Assembly: GCA_017506175.1 (NCBI GenBank) | Contig: JAFVNW010000063.1 | Location: 1 to 59,762 of the forward strand | Origin: Bacteroidales bacterium | GTDB taxonomy: Bacteria > Bacteroidota > Bacteroidia > Bacteroidales > WCHB1-69 | DNA length: 59,762 bases | Direction: 5' to 3' | Part shown: one piece after another, positions 52,109 through 59,762 of the stretch | Layout: every line of letters begins with the position of its first letter | How positions within the stretch are numbered: position 1 is the stretch's first letter | Notes under the pieces: generated by a model | Told to the model about the DNA's origin: nothing | Database searches by the model: none | The model's input: the letters and a program-made list of their open reading frames with translations, nothing else | Position numbers and translations under genes: made by a program

Positions 52109-55100
52109 TTATCGAATCAATGTGACTGTTCCGACGAACTCTTTCGGAATGTCGTCCATCGTAGCAGTCTGGATGACATAAACATAACTGCCCATGGGGA
52201 GTTTTTTGCCCTTTTCCGTTCCGTCCCATCCTTGTGTGAGGGTATTGGTTGAGAACACCAGGCGTCCGAACCGATCATAGACAGTGCAGATGTAATTGGA
52301 CTCATCAACGCCCTCGCCGCGTGGCAGCCATACCTCGTTAATGCCGTCACCATCGGGGGTGAAAGCGTTCGGAACATAGAAATAGAACGGTTTTTGGATG
52401 GAAACCTGATGCGAGGTGGAGTCGGAGCAGCCAAAGTCGGAGGTCACATACTGATACACCGTGTAGATACCTGCCATGGTGTAGATGTGGTCGGGAGACT
52501 GATCAGTGGAGGAGTTGCTGGAGGAATAGATGTCGCCAAAATCCCAAAGCCAGGTGAACGCCTCAGTGGAGTTGTCAATAAAGTGGACATTCGCCTCACC
52601 CTCGTCAAGGAAGGTCAAGAATTGTTCAGGGCTGAAAGAAGCGACGGGATTGGGATGTACAATGACCTGCGTTTCGGCGGAAGAGGTGCAGCCGATTTCG
52701 TCGCTGATGGTCAAAGCATAATTGGTCGTGGTTTGCGGGCATACATGAATAGAGGGCGTGGTGGCTCCCGTGCTCCAAAGGTAGCCGAAGTGTTCGTCGG
52801 AAGTGATAGTAACGCATTCACCGGCGCAGACTTCAGCGCTGGCGGGCTCCGAGGTGAATACTGGCGGGTTGATGGGTGGGGCGGTATAGACAGTCAAGCT
52901 GTCGCTCTTGGAACATCCGTTGTCGAAGGTGACCGTGACGGAGTATGTGGTTAGGGTACTGTCGGGAGTGGTGGTGAACTGCGTTCCTGTTTCGCCATTG
53001 TTCCACTCGTAAGTGATGCCGCCGGTGGTGTCGGTAACCAGTGAGATGGTGGTTTCCTCATCCCAACAGAGTGTGTCCTTGCTTGCTACCACATCCACAT
53101 CCGGAGTGTTGGTGTTGACGGTAATCTGGCAAGTGTTGACAATATCGAAATAGTCGCCGTTGCAGGCGGTATATTGCAGACGAGCGGTATATTGCGAGGT
53201 CTCCTCAGGTAGGACAGTGAGCAGATCGCCGCGTCCAAGAACAGTGCCCGTAGCACTGGTATCGGTGCCTCTGTACCAAGTCACATCATAGTGGGGTTGC
53301 CCAGTCGGCATAAAACGCCAAGCCTCATTGTGCGCTGTCCAAGGCCCTGTATTTCTGCCTGGAGGTGTGACACCACGAGTGCCATCGGCATTCTGAATTC
53401 CAATGAGACCATTGCCGTCATTCCAATCCAAACAAGTTGGAGCATCCCGAACGTAAATATCAATGATATTGGTGCCTTCGTAAAGTACAATCATCGTGGA
53501 GAAAGTGCGGATTTCGGTGCAGGAGAAGAGTTTGATATTATTGAAACTCAACACGTAACTGCGACACGGGTACTCACCGAGCACTCCCTCAAAAATGCCG
53601 CCCGTGCCAGTGGCGGGCACAAAATCGCTGGTTGACGGATAGATATCGCGATAGCAGGCAAAGATGCAATTTGGGAAGAGATTCGGATCGGGGATGGATT
53701 CATCGAAAGACCAACCGCAACCCTGTCCAGCAACTTGGGTATTGAAAGTAGCCACGGCATTGGCACCGGCAACAATTTGCGTAAAGGTTTGTCCATAGAA
53801 GCAGAAAGTAAACGGAAGGTTGATTGCTGTGTTCCAAACGTCATCGGTGGCATTGGCGAAGATGCGGGTACCGTCGGTGAAGCCGTAGGGTGGGTTATAA
53901 GGGATGGAGATGACGAAGTAGTCGTCGGCTTCCACGGCAGTGGCAATAACGTTGGCGCTCAGCGTCACCTCTTGTTGCGAGGCGCAGTCAAGGGAGATAT
54001 TCACATTGTTGGTTCCTAACTCCGCAGGTGTAACGCTGGGGCAGCCGTCTGCCTGACAGTCCATGACGGCCACGAGTACACTGGCAGTCAGTTCGCAGCA
54101 GCTCGGGTCAGTGGGGGTTGCGGTTACGGAGTAGGTGGTGGTGAGGTTCGGGGTGACCACGATGGAGGTGCCGACGGCACCGGTATTCCACGAGTAGGTG
54201 TAGCTGCTACAGGAACCCTCCACATGCAGGTTCGCAGTGATGGTCACTGGTTCGGGGGCGGTGTTGCAGAAGCCGGGCGGGTCGGCTGTCAGAGTCAGTC
54301 GGGTGCCGGAAATCTCAGCGGGGATTCTCACCGTCTTGGCGCACCCTTCGCTGTCCTCCACGCGCACACGATAGATGGTGGTCTCTTCTGGCGATACGGT
54401 GACCGTTTCGCCTGTAGTGGGGTTGCAGGTCGCTTCCGGAGTCCAGGTGTAGGTGTAGCCCGTACCGCTACCGCCCGTAGCAGAGGCGGTGATAGTGGCA
54501 CTTTCCCCTTGACAGAGCACAAGAGAGGTGGGTTGCACCGTCACGACCGGCTGGTCACAAGGCACACACGTAAGCATGCAAACATTGTCGATGGCGATGG
54601 GCGAATAATTCTGCACGGAACCATCATTATGCCACATGAAATAGAGTGTCATGATTTGGCCGGAATAGTCTTCATTATTTAAAATGATTTCGCAATGGTG
54701 CCAGGTATCATTATAGTTTCCGTAGGTGTTGAAATAATTCTGGTAGGAAGAAGAGGTGGCATCCATATTGAGCAGGCGGGTGGTGCCGGTGGGCTGGGTG
54801 TTGCTTCCCGCGGTTACAGGCACATACTCGCCTATGAAAGCCGACATATAGTCGCAAGACGACTCGCCACCGCACTTCCAATCGAAACTCAGGACGAAGT
54901 CGTCATCGCATTCGGGAAATTCAAATTCCTTATATGCCCATACAGTGCTGGCCATATTGGTGTAAGCATTCGGCGGAGTGGCAGAAGTAGGGGAATTGGA
55001 GACGTACATGGCGTATTGGCCTCCATGGTTGGTAGCGGTACCCATCACCCACTGGTTGGTCTCTGTGCCGTTCACGAAGGTCCATTCGGCGCGGTCGCCA

Positions 55101-56239
55101 GCAGTTTCAAAGCCACTGCACTCATTGTTGCAGTCATTGACTGTCACTTCATGGCTGGCCGTCAACGTGCAACAGCTGGGGTCGGCGGGGGTGGCAGTTA
55201 CCGTGTAAGTGGTTGTTTGCTGCGGAACGTCGGTAATGACATTGCCAGTGGCTCCGTTGCTCCATTGGAAAGAGTAGTCACTACACGAACCCACCACGTT
55301 GAGGTTGGCGTTCAAGGTCACAGGGTCTGTTCCGCGGCAATATACTTGCGGGGAAGAGGTGACAGAGAGTGTAGTGCCAGCCACCTCAACGGTCACGCGC
55401 ACACTCTTGGGGCAGTTGGCACCGTCGGTCACGCGGAGGGTGTATGTGGTAGTGGTATTGGGTGAGGCCACTGTAGTGGCAGTGTTGGTCGAACTGAGTC
55501 CGGTGGAGGGTGACCACTGATAGGTGTAGTTGCCTGCGCCGCCGGAAGCGGAGGCGGTCAACGTGACGCTTTCACCGCTGCAAACGATGGCGGAAGAAGG
55601 GTTGATGGCTACAACCGGCTGATCGCAGGGCACACACTCGTTGATGCAAAAATTGTCGATGGCGGCAGGCGGCATCGTGCCAACGGAACTATCGTTGTGC
55701 CACAAGAAGAAAATTCGCTTCACCTGACCGGCATAGGTGGCGGCAGCCAGCGTGGTGGAGAAGTGCTGCCATGAGGACTGGAGATTGAATTTACCGCTGT
55801 TGGGACCCTGTATCTGGGTGGCACCCGTCGGTGCCGTGTTGGATCCTGCTGTGGGCACGACCGTCGCCTCACCAATATAAAGATATATGTAATCGCAACA
55901 GCTTTCGCCATAGCACAACCAATCGAAACTCAGGGTGAAATTCTCGTCGCATTCAGGGAATTCCACATCAATGTAGGCCCAGACATTGCTTGAGGAGGAA
56001 ATCGTATAGCTGTGGGCAGGTACCGTGCTGGTAGGAGAATTGGAGACATAAAGTGAATAACTGCCACCGTTATTCACAGCGGTACTCATCACCCATTGGT
56101 TCGTCTGTGATCCATTGACCAGTGTCCAAGCCGCTCTTTCATCGGCATCTTCAAACCCATTGCAAACATCAATTTGGGACTGAAGTTGAAGGACACCTAA
56201 CAACAAAATGCTGGCGAGCGTAAAAATTTTTCTTGTCAT
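52109..56239 (-). CDS. Giant surface protein with T9SS type B (gliding-associated) sorting domain
   Basis: 1376 residues from the ATG at 56239 (MTRKIFTLASIL, signal peptide to LQSQ). Two tandem copies of a ~350-residue module (a jelly-roll-like domain starting NGFEDADERAAW or SGFETAGDRAEW, then two Ig-like domains) fill residues 25-730. A further beta-rich domain with a YRDIYPST segment, Ig-like repeats and a PKD domain (WLWDFGD) follow. The C-terminal ~90 residues are the type B sorting domain (NAFTPDGDGINE ... YDRFGRLVF). It is exported to the surface. The DUF4292-like gene follows after one base. Confidence 0.9.
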   Translation of the reverse strand: MTRKIFTLASILLLGVLQLQSQIDVCNGFEDADERAAWTLVNGSQTNQWVMSTAVNNGGSYSLYVSNSPTSTVPAHSYTISSSSNVWAYIDVEFPECDENFTLSFDWLCYGESCCDYIYLYIGEATVVPTAGSNTAPTGATQIQGPNSGKFNLQSSWQHFSTTLAAATYAGQVKRIFFLWHNDSSVGTMPPAAIDNFCINECVPCDQPVVAINPSSAIVCSGESVTLTASASGGAGNYTYQWSPSTGLSSTNTATTVASPNTTTTYTLRVTDGANCPKSVRVTVEVAGTTLSVTSSPQVYCRGTDPVTLNANLNVVGSCSDYSFQWSNGATGNVITDVPQQTTTYTVTATPADPSCCTLTASHEVTVNDCNNECSGFETAGDRAEWTFVNGTETNQWVMGTATNHGGQYAMYVSNSPTSATPPNAYTNMASTVWAYKEFEFPECDDDFVLSFDWKCGGESSCDYMSAFIGEYVPVTAGSNTQPTGTTRLLNMDATSSSYQNYFNTYGNYNDTWHHCEIILNNEDYSGQIMTLYFMWHNDGSVQNYSPIAIDNVCMLTCVPCDQPVVTVQPTSLVLCQGESATITASATGGSGTGYTYTWTPEATCNPTTGETVTVSPEETTIYRVRVEDSEGCAKTVRIPAEISGTRLTLTADPPGFCNTAPEPVTITANLHVEGSCSSYTYSWNTGAVGTSIVVTPNLTTTYSVTATPTDPSCCELTASVLVAVMDCQADGCPSVTPAELGTNNVNISLDCASQQEVTLSANVIATAVEADDYFVISIPYNPPYGFTDGTRIFANATDDVWNTAINLPFTFCFYGQTFTQIVAGANAVATFNTQVAGQGCGWSFDESIPDPNLFPNCIFACYRDIYPSTSDFVPATGTGGIFEGVLGEYPCRSYVLSFNNIKLFSCTEIRTFSTMIVLYEGTNIIDIYVRDAPTCLDWNDGNGLIGIQNADGTRGVTPPGRNTGPWTAHNEAWRFMPTGQPHYDVTWYRGTDTSATGTVLGRGDLLTVLPEETSQYTARLQYTACNGDYFDIVNTCQITVNTNTPDVDVVASKDTLCWDEETTISLVTDTTGGITYEWNNGETGTQFTTTPDSTLTTYSVTVTFDNGCSKSDSLTVYTAPPINPPVFTSEPASAEVCAGECVTITSDEHFGYLWSTGATTPSIHVCPQTTTNYALTISDEIGCTSSAETQVIVHPNPVASFSPEQFLTFLDEGEANVHFIDNSTEAFTWLWDFGDIYSSSNSSTDQSPDHIYTMAGIYTVYQYVTSDFGCSDSTSHQVSIQKPFYFYVPNAFTPDGDGINEVWLPRGEGVDESNYICTVYDRFGRLVFSTNTLTQGWDGTEKGKKLPMGSYVYVIQTATMDDIPKEFVGTVTLIR
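54057..56164 (-). repeat. Internal duplication of about 1.05 kb
   Basis: Unit 1 (about 56164-55131) and unit 2 (about 55122-54057) encode the same domain series: GFE...W..VNG..TNQWVM, then YVSNSPTS, ECD..F.LSFDW, WHND.SV, VPCDQPVV, GESxTxTASAxGG, GSCSxYxxxW and DPSCCxLTAS...DC. Conservation is high at protein level across the whole length, which indicates duplication of a complete multidomain block. Confidence 0.85.
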
Positions 56240-56313
56240 ATCTGATTGATTGTTTTGCAAATGGTTGATAATCTGATTGTTGGCGTTGTTTTAACCCAAA
56301 TAGGGAAAGTGTG

Positions 56314-56321
56314 CAAAAGTA
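56314..56321 (-). promoter_or_regulatory. Promoter -7 box for the 1376-residue surface protein
   Basis: TACTTTTG on the minus strand followed by CACAC; start expected near 56307, a leader of about 68 bases before 56239. Confidence 0.6.
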
Positions 56322-56427
56322 ACGTTTTTTTTGACATTTCATTTTACATAAAGCCAAAAAAATTGTTGCCTGCAAAAGAACAATAACTGATAAAAAACGA
56401 GGAAAAGAAGAAAAGTTTTCAAGCCGA

Positions 56428-59166
56428 TCACAAAACGCTCAGCCAACCCTTCTTCACATATTTCATACCCATCAAATCCTTGTAATTCATCACATAAGTG
56501 AATGTATTGTTAGCGGCGATTTTGCCTTTAATAGTGCCATTCCATCTGAAATGGGGGTCTTCCGAACGGTAAACCAACATTCCCCATCTGTCGAAAATCA
56601 TAATCTCGAAGCCGTCCCCCATCATCTGATTGGCGGTGAAATCGGGCAAGCAGAACACATCGTTCACCCCGTCGTTGAGCGTCGGGGTGATGGCGTTAGG
56701 CAGATAGACGTAGAGCTTGCAGGGTTCGATGTAGAGTTGGGCACTGTTGCGGCAAGGCTCCGTCGAGGCGCTCACAATGAAAACGCCTCCGTGCGTGATG
56801 GTGATTTCGTCCGTGTTGCGTTCACCGGTGGACCATTGGATGTTCTGCAAAGAGGTCGTGACGTGCAGAACCGCCCTGTTCTCGTCACACAAGTCAGGGG
56901 TGAGATTTTCCAAAGTCAAGGCATCGTCAATGATGGTTACGTTGGTGGTGATATTGCTGTCGCAGCCCGCACGGGTGGTAAGATACTGGTGGTGAGTGGA
57001 TTCCGCAGGTGAATTCTCATCGAAGGTGATGTTCAAGGGTCCGTAATGGTAGGGCAGTTTGGAAGAGCAGATGGTGAGGTTCTTCACAATGTCGTACTCG
57101 GGATTCACCGACAGACGCAGCGTCCGGTTGCTGTCGCATCCATTAATTGTTTGATAATGAAAACGATAGACACCACTTGTGGTTCCCACCGCAAAAGTCG
57201 TGTCGTCGGCGGCATAATAATATGGCAACTCACTGATGCAGATACCGACCGATTCTTCTTGATTATAGGTGGGATGCACCGTCAAATCAACCACTGTGGT
57301 GCTGTCGCAGCCGTTGCTTCCCTCCGTCGTATAAGTGTAGGTTCCAGAAGTTGTATAGGATTGGTTACCAAGCGTGTAACTCTCGCCCTGACAAATCTCA
57401 GCCACCAGATTCACCGTAGTAATCGGGTTGATAGTGAGATTCACCGTCACCGAGCTGTCGCAGCCATAAGCCGACTGATAGGTGTGAGCGAAAGTAAACG
57501 TCCCCGTCTCCTCGGTTTCCGCCGGCGACAAGACCACGCCGTGCGCGTTGTACCCGCTTCCCTGACAAATCGTCTCATTGAAGGTGAAGTCGTAATCGGA
57601 ATGTACCCGGAGATGCAGCGTGCGGTTGCTGTCACACCCGTGGATGGTCTGATGTGCATACAAGTGGTCACCGCTCGTGGTGCCGACTGGGAAAGTCACA
57701 TTCTCAACGGCATAATAATACGGAAGTTCCGTCTCGCAAATGTCAATCGTCTCCTCTTGATTATAAGCAGGATAAACCGTCAGGTCAAGGATGATGACGC
57801 TGTCGCAGCCGCCAAGAGTCTGCGAGGTGTAAGTATAAGTTTCTGAAGTCGTATAGGTTTGATTTCCAAGCGTATAGCTTTCGCCCTGACAGATTGCCGC
57901 TGTGCGGTTGATGGTCGCCGCCGGATTGATGGTCAGATGGAGTGTGATGATGCTGTCGCACTGATGCTGGGTCAGGAAATTGTTGGTAAAGTCATAGGTG
58001 CCCGGCGTGTTGGTCTGGGCAGCAGTAAGGTTGACGCCGTGGTCGTTGTAACCGCTTCCCTGACAGATGGATTCGTTGAAAGTAAAGTTGTAGTGTGGAT
58101 ACACATTGACAGTGATGGAAGAGGTCGCTGTGCACATTCCGCCATTCGTTCCCGTTACCGTGTAGGTAGTGGAAGCGGTGGGAGCGACCGTAATGGAGGA
58201 GGCAGTGGAACCCGTGCTCCAAAGGTAGGTTTCAGCGCCGCCAGAAGTGAGGGTGGCCGATTCTCCCTGACACAGAGAAGTGGATGTGGAGGAAACGGTC
58301 AGTGTGGGGTTCGGGTGAACGATCAACTGGCAGGTGGTTGTGTTTCCGTAGGAGGAACCGTTCCAAACCTGCACGCTGTAAGTGCCCGCCTGCGCCAGCG
58401 TCACAAAGGGGATGGTGAGTATGTTGGAGGTGGTAATTTGGGCGAAATTGTTGGGGCCAGTCCAAAGGTACTGTACCGCATTCGGGGGCGGTTGCGCCAC
58501 AAGCGTGGCCGTCTGTCCTTCGCACACCTCGTCGCCGGTGATGGGTGCGGTGATAGAGCAATCGGTGGTGGCGGTGCCCGACTGCACGCTGAAAGATATA
58601 TTGCCCGCCATTTCGGAGTAATTGCAAATCAGAAAGATATACCACTGTCCGGTTTGGGCGTTGGGAATGTAGCACCACTCCGTTGACTGCGCGGTATAGC
58701 TGCAATCGATGAGGGTGCCGTCAGGATAGCCTCCCCAAGTGGAAGGATCGTTGGGATTATGGTACCCGTTGTCGGGGCGATGCGAACTGCCTTCGCCATA
58801 AAGCTGCGAGGTGCACACGGCCTGGAGCACTTGCGAATAACTGCCATAACCTGTAAAGGGCCCCCAGCAGGCGAAGTCGATGTCGTATCCGCCGCTGTGC
58901 GTCATGTAAATCAGCATGTCGCCGGGGTGGTTAATCTGCATCACGTACCATGCCGGCGAAGGGGTGCTGCCCAAACAGCCATAACTATCGTAAGGAAGAT
59001 CGGGTGTGTCTTCGGAAGAGGTGCCAGCGGGATAGGTTATGCCGTAGGGGTTCTCATCGGTACAGAACGGATAAGCTTGCAAACATAAAGTGTTGGTACT
59101 TTGGGCACTGAGCTGACTAACAAGCATCCAAAAAGCCAGGAAAAACAAGAAAAACCTACGCACCAT
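56428..59166 (-). CDS. Large surface protein with GCDS repeats and T9SS type B sorting domain
   Basis: 912 residues with a signal peptide (cleavage near LSAQS). An N-terminal Cys-rich domain (about 25-200) resembles those preceding Ig-like domains in gliding-associated proteins. Two Ig-like domains (about 205-355) lead to seven repeats of about 50-60 residues, each ending in (G/Q)CDS plus a hydrophobic strand (about 358-745). The C-terminal domain (NAITPTLNDGVND ... FDRWGMLVY) is a type B sorting signal. It is a surface or adhesin-like protein. A promoter core precedes it at 59208-59215. Confidence 0.9.
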   Translation of the reverse strand: MVRRFFLFFLAFWMLVSQLSAQSTNTLCLQAYPFCTDENPYGITYPAGTSSEDTPDLPYDSYGCLGSTPSPAWYVMQINHPGDMLIYMTHSGGYDIDFACWGPFTGYGSYSQVLQAVCTSQLYGEGSSHRPDNGYHNPNDPSTWGGYPDGTLIDCSYTAQSTEWCYIPNAQTGQWYIFLICNYSEMAGNISFSVQSGTATTDCSITAPITGDEVCEGQTATLVAQPPPNAVQYLWTGPNNFAQITTSNILTIPFVTLAQAGTYSVQVWNGSSYGNTTTCQLIVHPNPTLTVSSTSTSLCQGESATLTSGGAETYLWSTGSTASSITVAPTASTTYTVTGTNGGMCTATSSITVNVYPHYNFTFNESICQGSGYNDHGVNLTAAQTNTPGTYDFTNNFLTQHQCDSIITLHLTINPAATINRTAAICQGESYTLGNQTYTTSETYTYTSQTLGGCDSVIILDLTVYPAYNQEETIDICETELPYYYAVENVTFPVGTTSGDHLYAHQTIHGCDSNRTLHLRVHSDYDFTFNETICQGSGYNAHGVVLSPAETEETGTFTFAHTYQSAYGCDSSVTVNLTINPITTVNLVAEICQGESYTLGNQSYTTSGTYTYTTEGSNGCDSTTVVDLTVHPTYNQEESVGICISELPYYYAADDTTFAVGTTSGVYRFHYQTINGCDSNRTLRLSVNPEYDIVKNLTICSSKLPYHYGPLNITFDENSPAESTHHQYLTTRAGCDSNITTNVTIIDDALTLENLTPDLCDENRAVLHVTTSLQNIQWSTGERNTDEITITHGGVFIVSASTEPCRNSAQLYIEPCKLYVYLPNAITPTLNDGVNDVFCLPDFTANQMMGDGFEIMIFDRWGMLVYRSEDPHFRWNGTIKGKIAANNTFTYVMNYKDLMGMKYVKKGWLSVL
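56930..58100 (-). repeat. Seven GCDS repeats with a three-repeat super-unit
   Basis: Repeats 1-3 (FNESICQGSGYNDHGV; AICQGESYTLGNQ; TIDICETELPYYYA) recur as repeats 4-6 (FNETICQGSGYNAHGV; EICQGESYTLGNQ; SVGICISELPYYYA), followed by a seventh divergent copy. Equivalent positions of copies 1 and 4 (58061 and 57563) are 498 bases apart, i.e. 166 codons. DNA identity is visibly high between super-units, so this duplication is younger than the single repeats. Confidence 0.85.
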
Positions 59167-59207
59167 ACCTATTTATGTAAAATGTCACTCTTTGTAGAAC
59201 AAGTTTG

Positions 59208-59215
59208 CAAAAGTA
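59208..59215 (-). promoter_or_regulatory. Promoter -7 box for the 912-residue surface protein
   Basis: TACTTTTG on the minus strand in the context AAAAGTGTACTTTTGCAAA; start expected near 59201, about 35 bases before the ATG at 59166. Confidence 0.6.
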
Positions 59216-59436
59216 CACTTTTATTTAATACGTTTTCACAATCCCTCCGAAATTCACAAAAAAAATGCCATGTGAATGAGGAACATTAATGATTAAAAAT
59301 CACTACTGATGCGATAATCTTTAAAAACCACTAAAAAGCCTTGATGCACAGAGTGTTATAGATATTTGTCGAATTTATGATTTGAAATCAATTCCGTTTG
59401 ACGCACAACAAGTGCAGTCGCGAATATTGAGGGTGA

Positions 59437-59724
59437 CTAAAAACCTAAGATATTCTGTCCACGGAATAACATCTGTAATTTTGTATTTTTGAAGCCTGCA
59501 CGGAGCTTACGAAGACGTTCCCATGGATCTTCCTTTAAGAAACGAAGAGAAGCATCAAAGGTAGCTCCACCCCAGCACTCTACGGAATGATATCCAACTT
59601 TATCCATTTTCTCCAAAATAGGAAGCATAAAATCGGTAGGCATTCTGGTAGCAATCAGAGACTGATGAGCATCACGTAAAATAGTTTCCGTAATTTTAAT
59701 CGGTTTTTTAACTGTATCTGACAT
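59437..59724 (-). pseudogene. 5' fragment of an oxaloacetate decarboxylase alpha / pyruvate carboxylase B-type gene
   Basis: 95 codons: [20 protein letters not shown], then [19 protein letters not shown], and [10 protein letters not shown], ending RGQNILGF and TAG. These are the metal-binding and substrate motifs at the start of the HMGL-like carboxyltransferase domain, whose family proteins run to about 500-650 residues. The reading frame stops just where relatives continue (LGYRHYADD). No remaining coding sequence is found in 59167-59436. The start is intact, with an unusually good ribosome site (GGAGGA, 59733-59738). The gene is truncated by rearrangement, or an assembly join lies near 59445. 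Confidence 0.75.
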
Positions 59725-59732
59725 TTACGATT

Positions 59733-59738
59733 TCCTCC
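59733..59738 (-). promoter_or_regulatory. Shine-Dalgarno site of the truncated decarboxylase gene
   Basis: GGAGGA on the minus strand, eight bases before the ATG at 59724. Strong Shine-Dalgarno sequences are rare in Bacteroidota and in the other genes of this window. Confidence 0.55.
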
Positions 59739-59762
59739 AAAAAATAATTTAAATGAATCGGC

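Noticed and set aside
52109-59166. Repeat-rich region as a phage tail or mobile island
   Set aside because: The repeats are Ig/PKD/GCDS domains ending in T9SS sorting signals, with no integrase, transposase or structural phage genes.

Overview
The window looks like chromosomal DNA of an anaerobic member of the Bacteroidota, probably Bacteroidales-like. The evidence is: four secreted proteins ending in type IX secretion (T9SS) sorting domains (two type A, two type B); at least fourteen intergenic promoter cores of the Bacteroidota form TAnnTTTG; few Shine-Dalgarno sites; an rpsL-rpsG-fusA-rpsJ order without tuf; a DPP11-type S46 peptidase; an Rnf-type electron transport pair; and the [FeFe]-hydrogenase maturase HydF. 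I see no tRNA, rRNA, CRISPR array, prophage or intact insertion sequence. Species cannot be told from this sequence.

Layout. 1-5.2 kb (+): ABC exporter ATPase and permease, argS, rsgA. 5.2-9.9 kb (-): an envelope operon of a MORN/YwqK-repeat protein, an MltD-like transglycosylase and an Ig-like lipoprotein. 10.1-16.1 kb (+): rnfB, rnfC, a thioredoxin lipoprotein, a TPR-like secreted protein and an LTA-synthase-like membrane enzyme. 16.2-19.7 kb (-): rpsL-rpsG-fusA-rpsJ. 19.8-20.0 kb (-): a candidate structured small RNA with its own promoter and terminator. 20.1-24.2 kb (-): two cell-wall hydrolases, a TetR-like regulator and hydF. 24.7-28.3 kb (+): DPP11-like peptidase and a PlsC-like acyltransferase. 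28.4-32.8 kb (-): a trio of esterase, SGNH protein and MBOAT acyltransferase, with ackA upstream. 33.1-35.8 kb (+): ftcD and an EamA transporter. 35.9-51.3 kb (+): C10 protease, an InlB-type repeat protein, YfhO plus a GT2 glycosyltransferase, CstA, an outer-membrane barrel, an M16 protease and a large uncharacterised membrane protein. 51.3-59.2 kb (-): a DUF4292-like protein and two giant T9SS type B surface proteins. 59.4-59.7 kb (-): the first 95 codons of an oxaloacetate decarboxylase alpha / pyruvate carboxylase B-type gene, cut off by a stop.

The genes fit a peptide- and amino-acid-using anaerobe: secreted C10 and S46 peptidases feed peptides, FtcD handles the histidine formimino group, AckA makes ATP from acetyl phosphate, and Rnf and hydrogenase functions dispose of electrons. 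Many other genes build or modify the envelope. Three normally longer conserved clusters are short here (rpsJ without rplC, rnfBC without rnfDGEA, and the decarboxylase fragment), which suggests a rearranged genome or assembly joins. The best leads for something undescribed are the small RNA at 19.8-20.0 kb, the 779-residue membrane protein at 48.9-51.3 kb, the esterase/SGNH/MBOAT trio, and the palindromic elements placed behind genes.
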